This document shows, piece by piece, positions 46,770 through 56,074 of a DNA stretch of 64,000 bases. The stretch covers positions 988,274 to 1,052,273 of the forward strand of contig JACRPS010000003.1 in assembly GCA_016223085.1 (NCBI GenBank), written 5' to 3'. A model generated the notes under the pieces. It ran no database searches, was not told the origin of the DNA, and saw only the letters and a program-made list of their open reading frames with translations. The stretch's first letter is position 1. Each line of letters opens with the position of its first letter. This stretch comes from Chloroflexota bacterium. GTDB taxonomy: Bacteria; Chloroflexota; Anaerolineae; Aggregatilineales; Phototrophicaceae. The translations under genes and the position numbers were made by a program.

Positions 46770-47846
46770 ATGAACGACGTACCGGCGATCATCCTGGCCG
46801 CGCTCGGCCAGCTACCTACCCTGGAAACCGTCACCGTTCACGACCCCGGCCCGGATGAAGTCGCGGTGCGGCTGGTCGCCAGCGGCATCTGCCACACCGA
46901 CATCAGCTACATGCGCGACGCCCGCGCCACGCCCGTGCTGCTCGGCCACGAGGGTGCCGGCGTGGTGGACAAGGTGGGCGCCAACGTGACGCATGTCCAG
47001 CCGGGCGATCACGTGGTGATTAACTGGCAGGTGAAATGCGGGCGCTGCCGCTGGTGTTTATCCGGGCGGCAGGATTTGTGTGAGAACGTGCAGGCGACCG
47101 CCGCACCGCGCGTCTACTGGCATGATGCGCCGCTGCACGTCATGCTCAACGCGGGCACGTTCTGCCCGGTGGCAGTGGTGCCGGCGATGGGCGCGATTCC
47201 GATTCGGAAGGATATGCCACTGGAAAAGGTGGCGCTGCTGGGGTGCGCGGTAGCAACCGGTGTTGGCGCGGCGCTATACACGGCGAAAGTACAGCCGGGC
47301 GAAGGCGTGGTGGTCATCGGCGCGGGCGGCGTGGGGTTAAACGTGGTGCAGGGCGCACGGCTGGCAAATGCCGGGCTGATTATCGCGGTAGACGTGGATG
47401 ACGAACGGCTGGGGCGCGCCCTGACGGTCTTTGGCGCGACCCACGCCATCAACAGCCGCGAACGGGACCCGCTGGCCGAGGTGAAGCGGATGACCGGCGG
47501 GCGCGGCGTTGAACACGTGTTTGAAGTGGTCGGCCAGCCGGAACTGATGCTGCAAGGGATTGAGATGCTCTCGCGTGGCGGCACGCTGACGCTGGTCGGC
47601 GCAGCAGCGCGGGACGCTACGCTGCCATTCCATCCCCGGCGCTTCATGAGCCAGCAGCAGACCATCAAGGGCTGCATCTACGGCAACATTCGCCCGGCGA
47701 TTGACCTGCCGCTGTTTGCCGACTGGTACGTGAACGGCAAGCTGCGCCTGGATGATCTGCATACGGCGACCATCCCATTAGAGGATGTGCCGAGGGTGTT
47801 TAAACAGGGCCAGGGCGGGATACGAACGATTGTCAGGTTTGAATAA
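46770..47846 (+). CDS. Zinc-dependent alcohol dehydrogenase (class III-like)
   Basis: 358 residues, medium-chain dehydrogenase. Catalytic zinc ligands Cys in SGICHTDISY, His in LLGHEGAGVV and Cys in LLGCAVATGVG; structural zinc site KCGRCRWCLSGRQDLC is complete. Rossmann motif GAGGVGLNVVQGA with DVDDERL indicates NAD. GTVGAALY-like and GGRGVEHVFEVVGQ segments match the class III/formaldehyde-type subgroup, but the substrate may be another alcohol or aldehyde. ggaagg precedes the start. Confidence 0.92.
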   Translation: MNDVPAIILAALGQLPTLETVTVHDPGPDEVAVRLVASGICHTDISYMRDARATPVLLGHEGAGVVDKVGANVTHVQPGDHVVINWQVKCGRCRWCLSGRQDLCENVQATAAPRVYWHDAPLHVMLNAGTFCPVAVVPAMGAIPIRKDMPLEKVALLGCAVATGVGAALYTAKVQPGEGVVVIGAGGVGLNVVQGARLANAGLIIAVDVDDERLGRALTVFGATHAINSRERDPLAEVKRMTGGRGVEHVFEVVGQPELMLQGIEMLSRGGTLTLVGAAARDATLPFHPRRFMSQQQTIKGCIYGNIRPAIDLPLFADWYVNGKLRLDDLHTATIPLEDVPRVFKQGQGGIRTIVRFE

Positions 47847-47926
47847 TATCCCAACGTGATATTTCCCGGCGCGGCGGCGTTTATCCAGCATCGTCAGTAT
47901 CAAACAGCACCGGAGGGAAATGAGCC

Positions 47927-48478
47927 ATGTCTGAAATTGTGCAGACCATTCTGACAACATTTGGGGTGGTTGGTATTGTCATTGCCCTGTTGATCATCGT
48001 TGTGTTCTTCATCGGCTCACGGGCATTTGAAAGCTGGCTCAAACGATACGAAGCCCGGTTTGAACGGGCGGAAAACCGTCTTGAAGAACAATTCCGGTCG
48101 GCGCTGACCGTCAATACCCAGATTGATCTGGATTTGCGGCAGCGACGGGTTAACGACTATACCGCGCTGTGGAAAATCACGCGGTTGCTGCCGCTGTACC
48201 CTAAGGCCACCGATGTCACCTATGCCCGTTTGAAACAGATGAGTGAAACGCTGCGTGACTGGTACTTCGATGGCGGCGGCCTATTCATGACGCGAGCCGC
48301 GAAAGACAGCTATTTTGCCCTCCAGCAGACTATCAAGCTGATTCTGGATCAGCTCTCACAGGATATGACCGACATTATTAGCGACAAGGATTATATGGAC
48401 GTGCGGGACAAATGCAGCGCCCTGCGGACAGCGTTAACCCAGGAACTGATTGTCACCAAACCGCTACCCGAAGATTAG
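47927..48478 (+). CDS. Single-pass membrane protein, unknown
   Basis: 183 residues, ggaggg before the start. One N-terminal membrane helix (FGVVGIVIALLIIVVFFIG), then a charged amphipathic coiled-coil-like stretch (YEARFERAENRLEEQFRSAL) and a soluble helical domain with YTALWKITRLLPLYP and LRDWYFDGGGLFMTRAAKD. Similar small proteins are found next to unrelated genes in many phyla. 17 bases to the creatininase-family gene. Confidence 0.7.
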   Translation: MSEIVQTILTTFGVVGIVIALLIIVVFFIGSRAFESWLKRYEARFERAENRLEEQFRSALTVNTQIDLDLRQRRVNDYTALWKITRLLPLYPKATDVTYARLKQMSETLRDWYFDGGGLFMTRAAKDSYFALQQTIKLILDQLSQDMTDIISDKDYMDVRDKCSALRTALTQELIVTKPLPED

Positions 48479-48495
48479 CCACCACAGGTAACACC

Positions 48496-49368
48496 ATGAC
48501 TCGGTATCGTCTCGAAGAACTGTTCCCGGAAGATTTGCAGACACGGCTGGACGCGCGCCCGTTGCTGGTGCTGCCGTTTGGCACGATTGAATGGCACAGC
48601 CACCACCTGCCGTTAGGGCTGGATGGCCTTGTCGCACAAGGTATCTGCGAACAGGTAGCCGATTTGGCCGATGCCGTTTTGTGTCCGGTGTCGTACTGGG
48701 CGGTTGGCGGCGTCCCGTACCCGTACACGCTTAATCTGCCGGGCAGTGTCATCGAACCGCTGTTGACTACCGTGTTCGAGCAGTTTGGCGCGATGGGCTT
48801 CCGCGTGATTGTCGCCTTCACCGGCCATTTTGGGCTGGAACAGACGCTCACGCTCAAACGCGCGGCGCTGGCGGTGATGGCGCGGTCGCCGGTGACGATT
48901 TTACCCGTCACCGAATATGACCTGACCACCGACGCCGGTTACAGGGGCGATCATGCCGGCGCGGGGGAAACCTCGCTGCTGTGGGCGCTGCGGTCTGATC
49001 TGGTGAAACTGGACGCGGTCACGCCGGATGCGCCGCTGGATGGCGTGCTGGGGGCTGACCCGCGTGGCGTGGCCAGCGCCGACCAGGGGCGCGTTTGGCT
49101 GGACACGATTGCCGCGCGCACCGCCGAAGTCGCCGTGCGGCTGCTGAACGATACCACGCCGGTGCAGCGCAGCGATTTTATCGAGGCGCTGGCGGCAGGC
49201 GTACGCGTGCTGGAAAAAACCAGCGAGGCTCGGCGGACACTGCCCAAAGCGCAGGTGCCCTCGGTCACCACGCCTGCCTACCTGGCCTACTGTCAGGCGC
49301 TTTACCGGGGGGATTACCGCACCGCCAAAACCGTCGTCGAAAAAAAGCTGGCCGATCTGAGTGAGTAG
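48496..49368 (+). CDS. Creatininase family amidohydrolase
   Basis: 290 residues from the ATG at 48496 (aggtaacacc upstream). Metal-binding motifs: LPFGTIEWHSHHLPLGLD (Glu32, His36, Asp43 region), FTGHFGLEQ, and the late DHAGAGETSLLWALRSDLV with conserved Asp-His and Glu. Members include creatinine amidohydrolase, FAPy deformylase and MftE; which applies is not clear, and no mycofactocin genes are near. Confidence 0.85.
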   Translation: MTRYRLEELFPEDLQTRLDARPLLVLPFGTIEWHSHHLPLGLDGLVAQGICEQVADLADAVLCPVSYWAVGGVPYPYTLNLPGSVIEPLLTTVFEQFGAMGFRVIVAFTGHFGLEQTLTLKRAALAVMARSPVTILPVTEYDLTTDAGYRGDHAGAGETSLLWALRSDLVKLDAVTPDAPLDGVLGADPRGVASADQGRVWLDTIAARTAEVAVRLLNDTTPVQRSDFIEALAAGVRVLEKTSEARRTLPKAQVPSVTTPAYLAYCQALYRGDYRTAKTVVEKKLADLSE

Positions 49369-49405
49369 AATACGGGTGAGCCGGCATTATAGAGAGGTGA
49401 AAACC

Positions 49406-49433
49406 GCAGGGACATGGCGCTGCCACGTCCCTC
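49406..49433. repeat. GTAGGG-type palindrome, decayed
   Basis: gcagggacatggcgctgcc followed by acgtccctcc; arms still pair over about 11 bases. Between two convergent genes. Confidence 0.65.
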
Positions 49434-49438
49434 CATGT

Positions 49439-50689
49439 TTACGACTCGCCGCAGGTGGTGGAAATTGCTGTTCCCCCGGTCGGGCGTTGCTCCAGTGTCA
49501 CCGGAACTTCAATCGTTTCGCCGCCGCGAACGACCAGCAAATCCACCGTATCGCCGGGGCGGGTGTTTGCTACCAGATAGGCCAGAAGTTCGTCCATATC
49601 GGCGATATACGTGCCATTGATCGCCACGATGATGTCACCGCCGGTACACACGTCAATGCCGCGCACCGGCTCAAGCTGGCTGCCGCCGCGCAGCCCGGCC
49701 TTTGCTGCCGGGGAATCCGGCGAAACGGTTTCGATCAGCACGCCGGCGGTCACGGGCAGGTTCAACGCCTCCGCCAGCGCCGCCACGCCCAGGCCGAGGT
49801 CGGCTGGCTGGCTGGTGATGCCAACCCAGGGATACACGACCCGACCGGTTTCAATGAGTTCCGGCACGACGCGGCGTAACGTACTGGACGGCACGGCGAA
49901 ACCGACACCTTCAAATATGCCGCTGTCGGTGCGAATCGCCGTGTTGACGCCGATGACCTCTCCGCGTGAATTCAACAGCGGGCCACCTGAATTACCGGGA
50001 TTGATGTCCGTGTCTACCTGAATAATGGACGGATTCTGAAAACCCGGCGTGATGCTATTGCTCAACAGTTCCGCCGAGGGAAGCTGCCGCCCCAGACCGC
50101 TGACAATGCCAACCGTCATCGAACTGGCAAGGCCAAACGGGTTGCCGATGGCGATGGCGCGGTCGCCCACCCGCACGGTGTTGGAGTCACCTACGACAAC
50201 CGGGTGCAGCCGTTCGGCGGTCACGTCAATTTTGATGACGGCCAGATCGCTGAATAAATCCGCGCCGATGATCTGCGCTTCAACCACGTAGCCATCGTTG
50301 AAAGTGACGTACACCTCGCGCGCGCCTTCCACGACGTGTGCGTTGGTGACAACATGGCCGTTCAGGTCATAAACGAAGCCGCTGCCGCTGGACGTGGTGC
50401 CTTCGATGACGGGGTGATTGGGGATGTCCGCTGTGACTTCGACGTTCACCACCGACGGCGCGACCCGCTCGTATACATTCCGCAGCAGCAAATGTTCGGC
50501 GTCCGCCGCCGCGATCAGGTCATCGGATACCGCCGTCGGCATCGCGGTTGGCTGGAAAGCCGCCAGCACGGTCTGCCGGTCGCCGGCGCTGATCGTCACG
50601 GAACGCTGTACCGGCGGGGAGTCGCTCGGCTGAGCGCGGCAGGCCGCCAGCGCCAGGAACAGACTACAGACCAGGAAGATTGTTTTCAT
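49439..50689 (-). CDS. HtrA/DegP-like serine protease lipoprotein
   Basis: 416 residues from the ATG at 50689; an in-frame TTG lies 12 bases upstream. Lipobox LAAC after MKTIFLVCSLFL predicts a lipid anchor. Trypsin-like triad: His118 in NAHVVEG, Asp148 in LFSDLAVIKID, Ser234 in NPGNSGGPLLN. One C-terminal PDZ domain (GVLIETVSPDSPAAKAGLRGG ... IVAINGTYI). Extracytoplasmic quality-control protease. Monocistronic by position. Confidence 0.92.
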   Translation of the reverse strand: MKTIFLVCSLFLALAACRAQPSDSPPVQRSVTISAGDRQTVLAAFQPTAMPTAVSDDLIAAADAEHLLLRNVYERVAPSVVNVEVTADIPNHPVIEGTTSSGSGFVYDLNGHVVTNAHVVEGAREVYVTFNDGYVVEAQIIGADLFSDLAVIKIDVTAERLHPVVVGDSNTVRVGDRAIAIGNPFGLASSMTVGIVSGLGRQLPSAELLSNSITPGFQNPSIIQVDTDINPGNSGGPLLNSRGEVIGVNTAIRTDSGIFEGVGFAVPSSTLRRVVPELIETGRVVYPWVGITSQPADLGLGVAALAEALNLPVTAGVLIETVSPDSPAAKAGLRGGSQLEPVRGIDVCTGGDIIVAINGTYIADMDELLAYLVANTRPGDTVDLLVVRGGETIEVPVTLEQRPTGGTAISTTCGES

Positions 50690-50793
50690 CAACGTTTGCA
50701 AACCTCGTTAATCCACATCGCGCCTATCTTAAACCTTTAGCCTATGCTCCTGCAACCGTATCAGGGGGTGGGGAATTTTGAGGATATACCTCT

Positions 50794-50898
50794 GTAGGGA
50801 TACGATATATCGTGTCCCTGCACAACCGTGAATCAACAGGGGCGGTGATACCCGCCCCCGTGATGTACCCGTACGGACATGATCTATCGTGTCCGTAC
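50794..50898. repeat. Three tandem palindromes
   Basis: A GTAGGG-type copy with half gtagggatacgata at 50794-50821, a shorter caggggcgg / cccgcccccg pair near 50838-50860, and a variant gtacggacatgat / atcgtgtccgtac at 50871-50898, lying between the protease and DnaJ genes. Confidence 0.82.
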
Positions 50899-50905
50899 AA
50901 CACCG

Positions 50906-51814
50906 TTACTTCAACGAATCGCGCAGCCGTTCCACCAGCGCCCGCTGTTCGGTGTTCAGGTGTTCCGGCACGGTGATAAGCACCCGCGCGTACAGGTTGC
51001 CATATTCATTGGCTTTCCGCAGCACCGGCATGCCCTTACCCGTCAACCGGAAGCGCCGCCCGGACTGCGTGCCCGGCGGGATTTTGAGTTTCACCGGGCG
51101 TTCCAGCGTTGGCACTTCGACTTCACCACCCAGCAGCGCGGTGAACATATCCACCTTCACGTCTACATACAGGTCATCGCCCTTGCGTTCAAACTGCGGA
51201 TCGGGCGCTACCTCCACGATCAGATACAGATCGCCGGGACGTCCGCCGCCCGTGCCCGGCGCGCCCTCGCCAGAGAGGCGCACCTTCGTGCCGGTGGCCG
51301 CGCCCGCCGGGATGGTCACCTTCACCGTGCGGTCGCCTTTGGTAATCAGGCGGGTGGCGCCGGTATAGGCTTCCTTCAGGCTGATGGTCACGGTCTGCTG
51401 GATGTCCTCGCCGTCCATGCTCATCGTGCCACCAAAGGGAGACCCCGCCCCACCGCGCGTGCGGGTGGTTCGCTGGCCGCCACGCCCACCCATGCCGCCA
51501 AACAGCGATTCCAGAATGTCGGCAAACGGCATGTCGTTCATGTCCACGTTGGTATAGGTATACGTGCCGCCGCCGGCAAAGTTCGGGTCCCACTGTGGGG
51601 TGGCCGTGCCAAACTGGTCGTAGCGGGCGCGCTTCTCCGGGTCGCTTAAGACCTCGTACGCCTCGTTGATTTCCTTAAACTTGGCTTCGGAGTTCGGGTC
51701 TTCGCGGTTGGCGTCCGGGTGATATTTTTTTGCCAGCTTGCGGAACGCTGACTTGATTTCTTTCTCGCTGGCGTCCTTTTTGACACCCAGCGTCGCATAA
51801 TAGTCCTTTGCCAT
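50906..51814 (-). CDS. DnaJ-class co-chaperone (CbpA-like, no zinc finger)
   Basis: 302 residues from the ATG at 51814, giving the usual [11 protein letters not shown] start; an upstream ATG at 51856 is possible. J domain with HPD in [12 protein letters not shown], a Gly-rich stretch ([19 protein letters not shown]), then the two substrate-binding C-terminal domains ([41 protein letters not shown]). The Cys-rich zinc centre of DnaJ is absent, as in CbpA. Stimulates DnaK ATPase. No dnaK or grpE adjacent. Confidence 0.93.
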   Translation of the reverse strand: MAKDYYATLGVKKDASEKEIKSAFRKLAKKYHPDANREDPNSEAKFKEINEAYEVLSDPEKRARYDQFGTATPQWDPNFAGGGTYTYTNVDMNDMPFADILESLFGGMGGRGGQRTTRTRGGAGSPFGGTMSMDGEDIQQTVTISLKEAYTGATRLITKGDRTVKVTIPAGAATGTKVRLSGEGAPGTGGGRPGDLYLIVEVAPDPQFERKGDDLYVDVKVDMFTALLGGEVEVPTLERPVKLKIPPGTQSGRRFRLTGKGMPVLRKANEYGNLYARVLITVPEHLNTEQRALVERLRDSLK

Positions 51815-51971
51815 AGGCCGTACCAAAACGTCTTTCTGTCCCCTGATCTTGGTCAAACATTACGGAATATCACAATCCTGTATTCATTGTATGACCATGC
51901 AAGAGGCAAGTCAACCGAGGTGGAGTATTTCTTAGAAAGAATTTACGGGGGGAAGGCATAAATGATGGGGT

Positions 51972-52217
51972 GAAGGGGCGGGTTTGTAAACCCGCCCCAT
52001 CTGCACCAAGATAACGTTTCGGTCGGCATCGCCGGACGCTGAAAGCCGTCCGGCTGACGGAAAAAAGCCACCTGAAGGTGGCTGAGAACCGCTTCAGATA
52101 CTCTCAGCCAGCTTCCAGCAGGCGTACCAAAAGGAGTCAGCCAGGGGGCTTCCAGTCCCTGGCGGCGCAAAACACTTATGTTGGTACGCATAGGGCGGGT
52201 TCTAAACCCGCCCCTAC
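51972..52217. repeat. Multi-hairpin repeat element, copy 2, with flanking palindrome
   Basis: 51972-52001 is a palindrome aaggggcgggttt / aaacccgcccc. From 52001 the sequence follows copy 1 at 44979: gccggacgctgaaagccgtccggc, agccacctgaaggtggct, a variant agcttccagcaggc, ccagggggcttccagtccctgg and a final gggcgggttctaaacccgcccctac. No gene is supported in 51857-52237. Confidence 0.8.
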
Positions 52218-52237
52218 AGTATACCGACGTATTTCGT

Positions 52238-53320
52238 CTAGCTTCCCGTCTCCGGCGTCGCTTCCGGTACGATGGCGTTTGGCACTGCCGGAGCAGTGAA
52301 ATCTGCATTCGGCGTCGCCAGGCTACTGAAGTCAAACAGGAACGGGCTGTTCGACGGCACCAGCGCAATGTTGACGTTGTCACTCAGGTTCTGGACGTAC
52401 AGGTACTGAATCAGAGTGGGGTTGGCGGCGATCTGTTCGCTGACCAGCCGCAGCGCCTCGGCCTCAGCCTGCGCCTGCAAGATAGTAGCCTGCGCCTGGC
52501 CCTCGGCACGGGCGATAGCGGCATCACGTTCACCTTCGGCCTGGGCGCGAAGCTGGTTCGCCTCGTTTTCGCGCTGTACCACGCGGAGCTGTGCCTGCTG
52601 CGCTTCCTGGTCAGCAATCTGCTTCTGCTCAATGGCCTGGCGGAACTGCTCTGAGAAGGAGATGTCGCGCACCAACAAGTCGGTCAAAATTAGACCTTCT
52701 GCCTCAAAGCGCTCGCTGACTCTATCCGTCATTCGCTGTTCCATCTCACCGCGCCCCTCACCATAAATATCTTCAGCGCGGAAGCCGGCCACGACCTCAC
52801 GCACGATGCCGCGCACCGTGGGACGCACGAAGTTATCCTGGTAACCAGTTTGCCAGCGGACATGTACTGTGTTGACTTTTTCAGGGTTAATGGCGTACAA
52901 CACCGTGATATCCAGCGCGACTTCCTGACCGTCAACAGTACGGGCCTGCACAGAGTCATTACCGCGTACCTGGCCTTCGGTTTCGCGTCCGGCCATCGTG
53001 TACTGTTGCTGATTAATTGGATAGATGTAGTATGTCTGCACCACGGGAACAACGACTGACGTTCCAGGACGGCGGGGCTGTTCCAGTTCACCCGTCAGGG
53101 TGTTGACGATAACGCCGACCTGCGTCGGCTCGACGATCAGTATACCCTGAGCAACGAGGCTGAGCAGCAGCCCCGCGACCAGGCCCACGATTGCCAGCAT
53201 GACGCCGCTGCGGGCGGGCCGCCCCTGTGACGCGGCCATCACCGCCAGGCCAGCGCCGGCGAGGAAAACGAGAAAACCCAGTAAGGCTAACGTACCGATT
53301 ATGGCACTGACGCCACCCAT
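52238..53320 (-). CDS. SPFH/Band 7 (prohibitin-like) membrane protein
   Basis: 360 residues, aaaggagcg before the start. Two N-terminal hydrophobic segments, then the SPFH domain (GVIVNTLTGELEQPRRPGTSVVVP, ALDITVLYAINPEKV, RPTVRGIVREVVAGFRAEDIY) and a long coiled coil rich in Ala/Glu/Gln (QREANQ-type repeats, EGERDAAIARAEGQAQATIL). Forms oligomeric microdomain scaffolds. No NfeD partner adjacent. Confidence 0.92.
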   Translation of the reverse strand: MGGVSAIIGTLALLGFLVFLAGAGLAVMAASQGRPARSGVMLAIVGLVAGLLLSLVAQGILIVEPTQVGVIVNTLTGELEQPRRPGTSVVVPVVQTYYIYPINQQQYTMAGRETEGQVRGNDSVQARTVDGQEVALDITVLYAINPEKVNTVHVRWQTGYQDNFVRPTVRGIVREVVAGFRAEDIYGEGRGEMEQRMTDRVSERFEAEGLILTDLLVRDISFSEQFRQAIEQKQIADQEAQQAQLRVVQRENEANQLRAQAEGERDAAIARAEGQAQATILQAQAEAEALRLVSEQIAANPTLIQYLYVQNLSDNVNIALVPSNSPFLFDFSSLATPNADFTAPAVPNAIVPEATPETGS

Positions 53321-53479
53321 TGTTTTCGCTCCTTTGATTCGGTTTGTTGACGAGATTCTGTCCGTGAGTCAGAGTTTAACCCGATGATATTATACCGTCT
53401 GACAAACGCTTTCTCTATCGTTCCCCTCATTATTAGGGGATGCCCATGTTAGAATAGTTCAAACCAGACGAGATGACTT

Positions 53480-54238
53480 ATGCCTACACTCTATACGACC
53501 ATCGGTCCCTGGACGTTGCAGACGTTCACATTATTGATCGCGCTGGCGGTTGTCGTCAGCGCCATGATTGGTGTTTACCGCATGGCCGCCGGCGGGCACA
53601 GCCTGCCCCGCGCCGGCGCGGCTGCCGATGCTTACCTGGGCGCGTTGATCGGCGGCGTGGTGCTGGCGCGGCTCGGACACGTGCTGCTCAGTTGGGATTA
53701 TTTCGGCAGCAATCTGAATGAAATTGTGCAGCTTGAACTCGGTGGCCTGAACTGGCATGGCGCGGTGCTGGGCGGCCTCATTGGCCTGCATCTGGCCTCT
53801 CGCCTGCGCCGGGTGGAGGTGCGCCACCTGCTGGACGCGCTCACGCTTGGCCTGCCGCTGATCGGGCTGGCGGGCTGGTGGGGTTGCATGGCGTCCGCCT
53901 GCGGCTACGGCCTGGAACTGCCCACCCTGTACGGCCACCCGGCCTTCGCCGTCACCGAAAGCCCGGACATTTTTGGCATCGTCGCGCCGCGTTATAACAC
54001 GCAGTTGTTTGGCCTGCTGCTCTCGATGACGATGCTGGGGCTGGCCGTGCTGCTGGTCGGCTGCGGCTGGCTGCGCTGCCGGCGCTTCTGGCTCATCCTG
54101 GCGCTGCTCAGCGCCGGCATGTTTATGATCGGGTTTTATCGGGGCGACGCGGTGACGATAGTCGCCGGGCTGCGGCTCGACCAATGGTTTGATTTAGGGC
54201 TGCTGGCCGTTGGCGGCTGGCGGTTGGTAAAAGCATAA
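53480..54238 (+). CDS. Lgt-like (prolipoprotein diacylglyceryl transferase family) membrane protein
   Basis: 252 residues, about seven membrane helices. Homology to Lgt shows in VLARLGHVLLSWDYF, GGLNWHGAVLGGLIGLHL (the active-site-region His93) and RYNTQLFGLLLSM in place of the PSQLYE helix. The Lgt signature GRIGNFxNGE is not kept: the equivalent stretch reads AGWWGCMASACGYG, without the Arg and Asn. It may be an inactive or re-purposed paralogue, or a divergent enzyme. Ribosome site weak. Confidence 0.75.
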   Translation: MPTLYTTIGPWTLQTFTLLIALAVVVSAMIGVYRMAAGGHSLPRAGAAADAYLGALIGGVVLARLGHVLLSWDYFGSNLNEIVQLELGGLNWHGAVLGGLIGLHLASRLRRVEVRHLLDALTLGLPLIGLAGWWGCMASACGYGLELPTLYGHPAFAVTESPDIFGIVAPRYNTQLFGLLLSMTMLGLAVLLVGCGWLRCRRFWLILALLSAGMFMIGFYRGDAVTIVAGLRLDQWFDLGLLAVGGWRLVKA

Positions 54239-54244
54239 CACCGA

Positions 54245-54352
54245 GACACAGAGGTTCAGAGGCACAGAGAAGTTTCCAGTTACCAGTTGCCAGAAAAATA
54301 ACTGAAAACTGAGAACTATTTCTTGGCGTTCTTGGCGACTTGGCGGTTAGAC
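54245..54352. repeat. Low-complexity dispersed intergenic repeat
   Basis: gagacacagaggttcagaggcacagag, an accagttgccag run and ttcttggcgttcttggcgacttggcggtt. The last motif recurs at 27815-27840 (inverted) and 56044-56058. Non-coding. Confidence 0.5.
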
Positions 54353-54363
54353 AAGGATTGAAA

Positions 54364-55998
54364 ATGCCTGATTACGATATCCTCATACGCGGCGGCACGA
54401 TTTACGATGGCAGCGGCGGTGAACCGTTCCGGGGTGACGTGGCGATCAACGGCGACACAATTGCGGCGGTGGGCGATCTCAAGGATGCGACCGCAGGGCA
54501 GGTGATTGACGCGGTTGGGCTGGCCGTCGCACCGGGGTTTATCAACATGCTCAGTTGGTCGGTCGAATCGCTGATCGAGGATGGCCGGTCGCAAAGCGAA
54601 ATCCGCCAGGGTGTGACACTGGAAGTGATGGGCGAAGGCTCATCCATGGGGCCGCTGAATGACGAGATGAAAAAGACCGGCCCGGGCATGTTCCTCCAGC
54701 AGGGCGACATCAAATACGACATCGAGTGGACAACGCTGGGTGAATACCTGGATTATCTCGAAAAGCGCGGCGTCTCGCCCAACATCACGTCGTTTGTCGG
54801 CTACGGCACGCTGCGCGTCCACGTCATCGGCTACGACGACCGACCGCCCACAGCCGACGAACTGGCGCAGATGAAATCGCTGCTGCGGCAGGCGCTGGAA
54901 GAAGGCGCGGTCGGCATGTCAACGGCGCTGATTTACCCGCCGGAGTTTTATTCCACCACTGCCGAACTGATCGAACTGGCGAAGATCGTGGCGGAGTACG
55001 ACGGCCTGTACATCTCGCACATTCGCAGCGAGGGTAGCCAGTTTCTTGAGGCGCTGGACGAATTTCTAACGATTGTGCGCGAGGCCGGGGTGCGCGGCGA
55101 AATCTATCACCTCAAAGCGGCGGGGCGTTCCAACTGGCACAAGATGGACGCGGCGATTGCCAAAATCGAAGCTGCCCGCGCCGAAGGACTCCACGTCACC
55201 GCCGACATGTATACCTATCCGTTTTCCGGCACGGGGCTGGACGCTTCGATTCCGCCCTGGGCGCACGAAGGCGGGCACAAGGAACTGGTCAAGCGGCTGC
55301 AAGACCCGGCCACGCGGGAGCGTATCAAAGCCGAGATGGTGAAGCCCACCGAGCAGTGGGAGAATATGTACGTCGAAAACTGGGCGGAGCGCATTCTGCT
55401 ATCCGGCTTCAAGCAGGAACACATGAAGCCGCTGACCGGCAAAACGCTGGCGGAAGTGGCCGCCCTGCGCGGCGCTGGCGCGGAAGATACGCTGATGGAT
55501 TTGATCGTCGAGGACGACAGCCGCATCTTCACTATGTATTTCAGCATGTCGGAGGACAACCTGCGCAGGCAAATCGCGCTGCCCTGGGTCAGCTTCTGCT
55601 CCGACGCCGAGTCGCAGGCGCCGGAAGGCGTATTCCTGAAGTCGAACCCGCACCCTCGCGCCTATGGCTCGTTTGCCCGCGTGATCGGCAAATACGTGCG
55701 CGACGAGAAGGCGCTGACGCTGCCGGAAGCGGTGCGGCGGCTCACGTCATTCCCGGCGGCGAACCTCAAAATCGAAGGGCGCGGCTGGCTGAAGCCGGGT
55801 TATTTCGCTGACGTGGTGGTGTTTGACCCCGACGCGGTGCAGGACTACGCCACGCCGCAGCAGCCGCACCAGTACGCGGCAGGTATGGTGCACGTGCTGG
55901 TCAACGGCGTGCCGGTGCTGGCGAACGGCGAGCATACCGGCGCGAAACCGGGGCGCGTCGTGCACGGGCCGGGAAAGAGGAGAAATGCAAATGCGTAA
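54364..55998 (+). CDS. D-aminoacylase / N-acyl-D-amino-acid deacylase family amidohydrolase
   Basis: 544 residues from the ATG at 54364 (aaggattgaaa upstream). Amidohydrolase fold with the beta-sandwich opening DILIRGGTIYDGSGGEPFRGDVAI and VAPGFIN. The strand-1 metal motif (normally HxHxD) reads NMLSWSVESL, so these ligands are missing. Later family residues remain: EGAVGMSTALIYPP, ISHIRSEG, IYHLKAAGRSNWHKM, VSFCSDAESQAPEG and RGWLKPGYFADVVVFDPD. The C-terminal end runs into a repeat (KRRNANA). A distinct subgroup of unknown substrate. Confidence 0.85.
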   Translation: MPDYDILIRGGTIYDGSGGEPFRGDVAINGDTIAAVGDLKDATAGQVIDAVGLAVAPGFINMLSWSVESLIEDGRSQSEIRQGVTLEVMGEGSSMGPLNDEMKKTGPGMFLQQGDIKYDIEWTTLGEYLDYLEKRGVSPNITSFVGYGTLRVHVIGYDDRPPTADELAQMKSLLRQALEEGAVGMSTALIYPPEFYSTTAELIELAKIVAEYDGLYISHIRSEGSQFLEALDEFLTIVREAGVRGEIYHLKAAGRSNWHKMDAAIAKIEAARAEGLHVTADMYTYPFSGTGLDASIPPWAHEGGHKELVKRLQDPATRERIKAEMVKPTEQWENMYVENWAERILLSGFKQEHMKPLTGKTLAEVAALRGAGAEDTLMDLIVEDDSRIFTMYFSMSEDNLRRQIALPWVSFCSDAESQAPEGVFLKSNPHPRAYGSFARVIGKYVRDEKALTLPEAVRRLTSFPAANLKIEGRGWLKPGYFADVVVFDPDAVQDYATPQQPHQYAAGMVHVLVNGVPVLANGEHTGAKPGRVVHGPGKRRNANA

Positions 55999-56062
55999 CG
56001 CAAAGGCGCAAAGGGTGCATGACAATCATCACCTGTATGCTTTTCGCGTTCCTGGCGGTTAA
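55997..56062. repeat. Low-complexity dispersed intergenic repeat
   Basis: cgtaacgcaaaggcgcaaagg followed by gcgttcctggcggtt; related to 54245-54352. It supplies the stop region of the amidohydrolase. Confidence 0.5.
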
Positions 56063-56074
56063 AGGAATAGTCTG

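Noticed and set aside
46493-46834. N-terminal extension of the M24 peptidase by 114 residues
   Set aside because: It reads through the divergent spacer and a palindrome; the ATG at 46492 has a good ribosome site and gives the normal family N-terminus.
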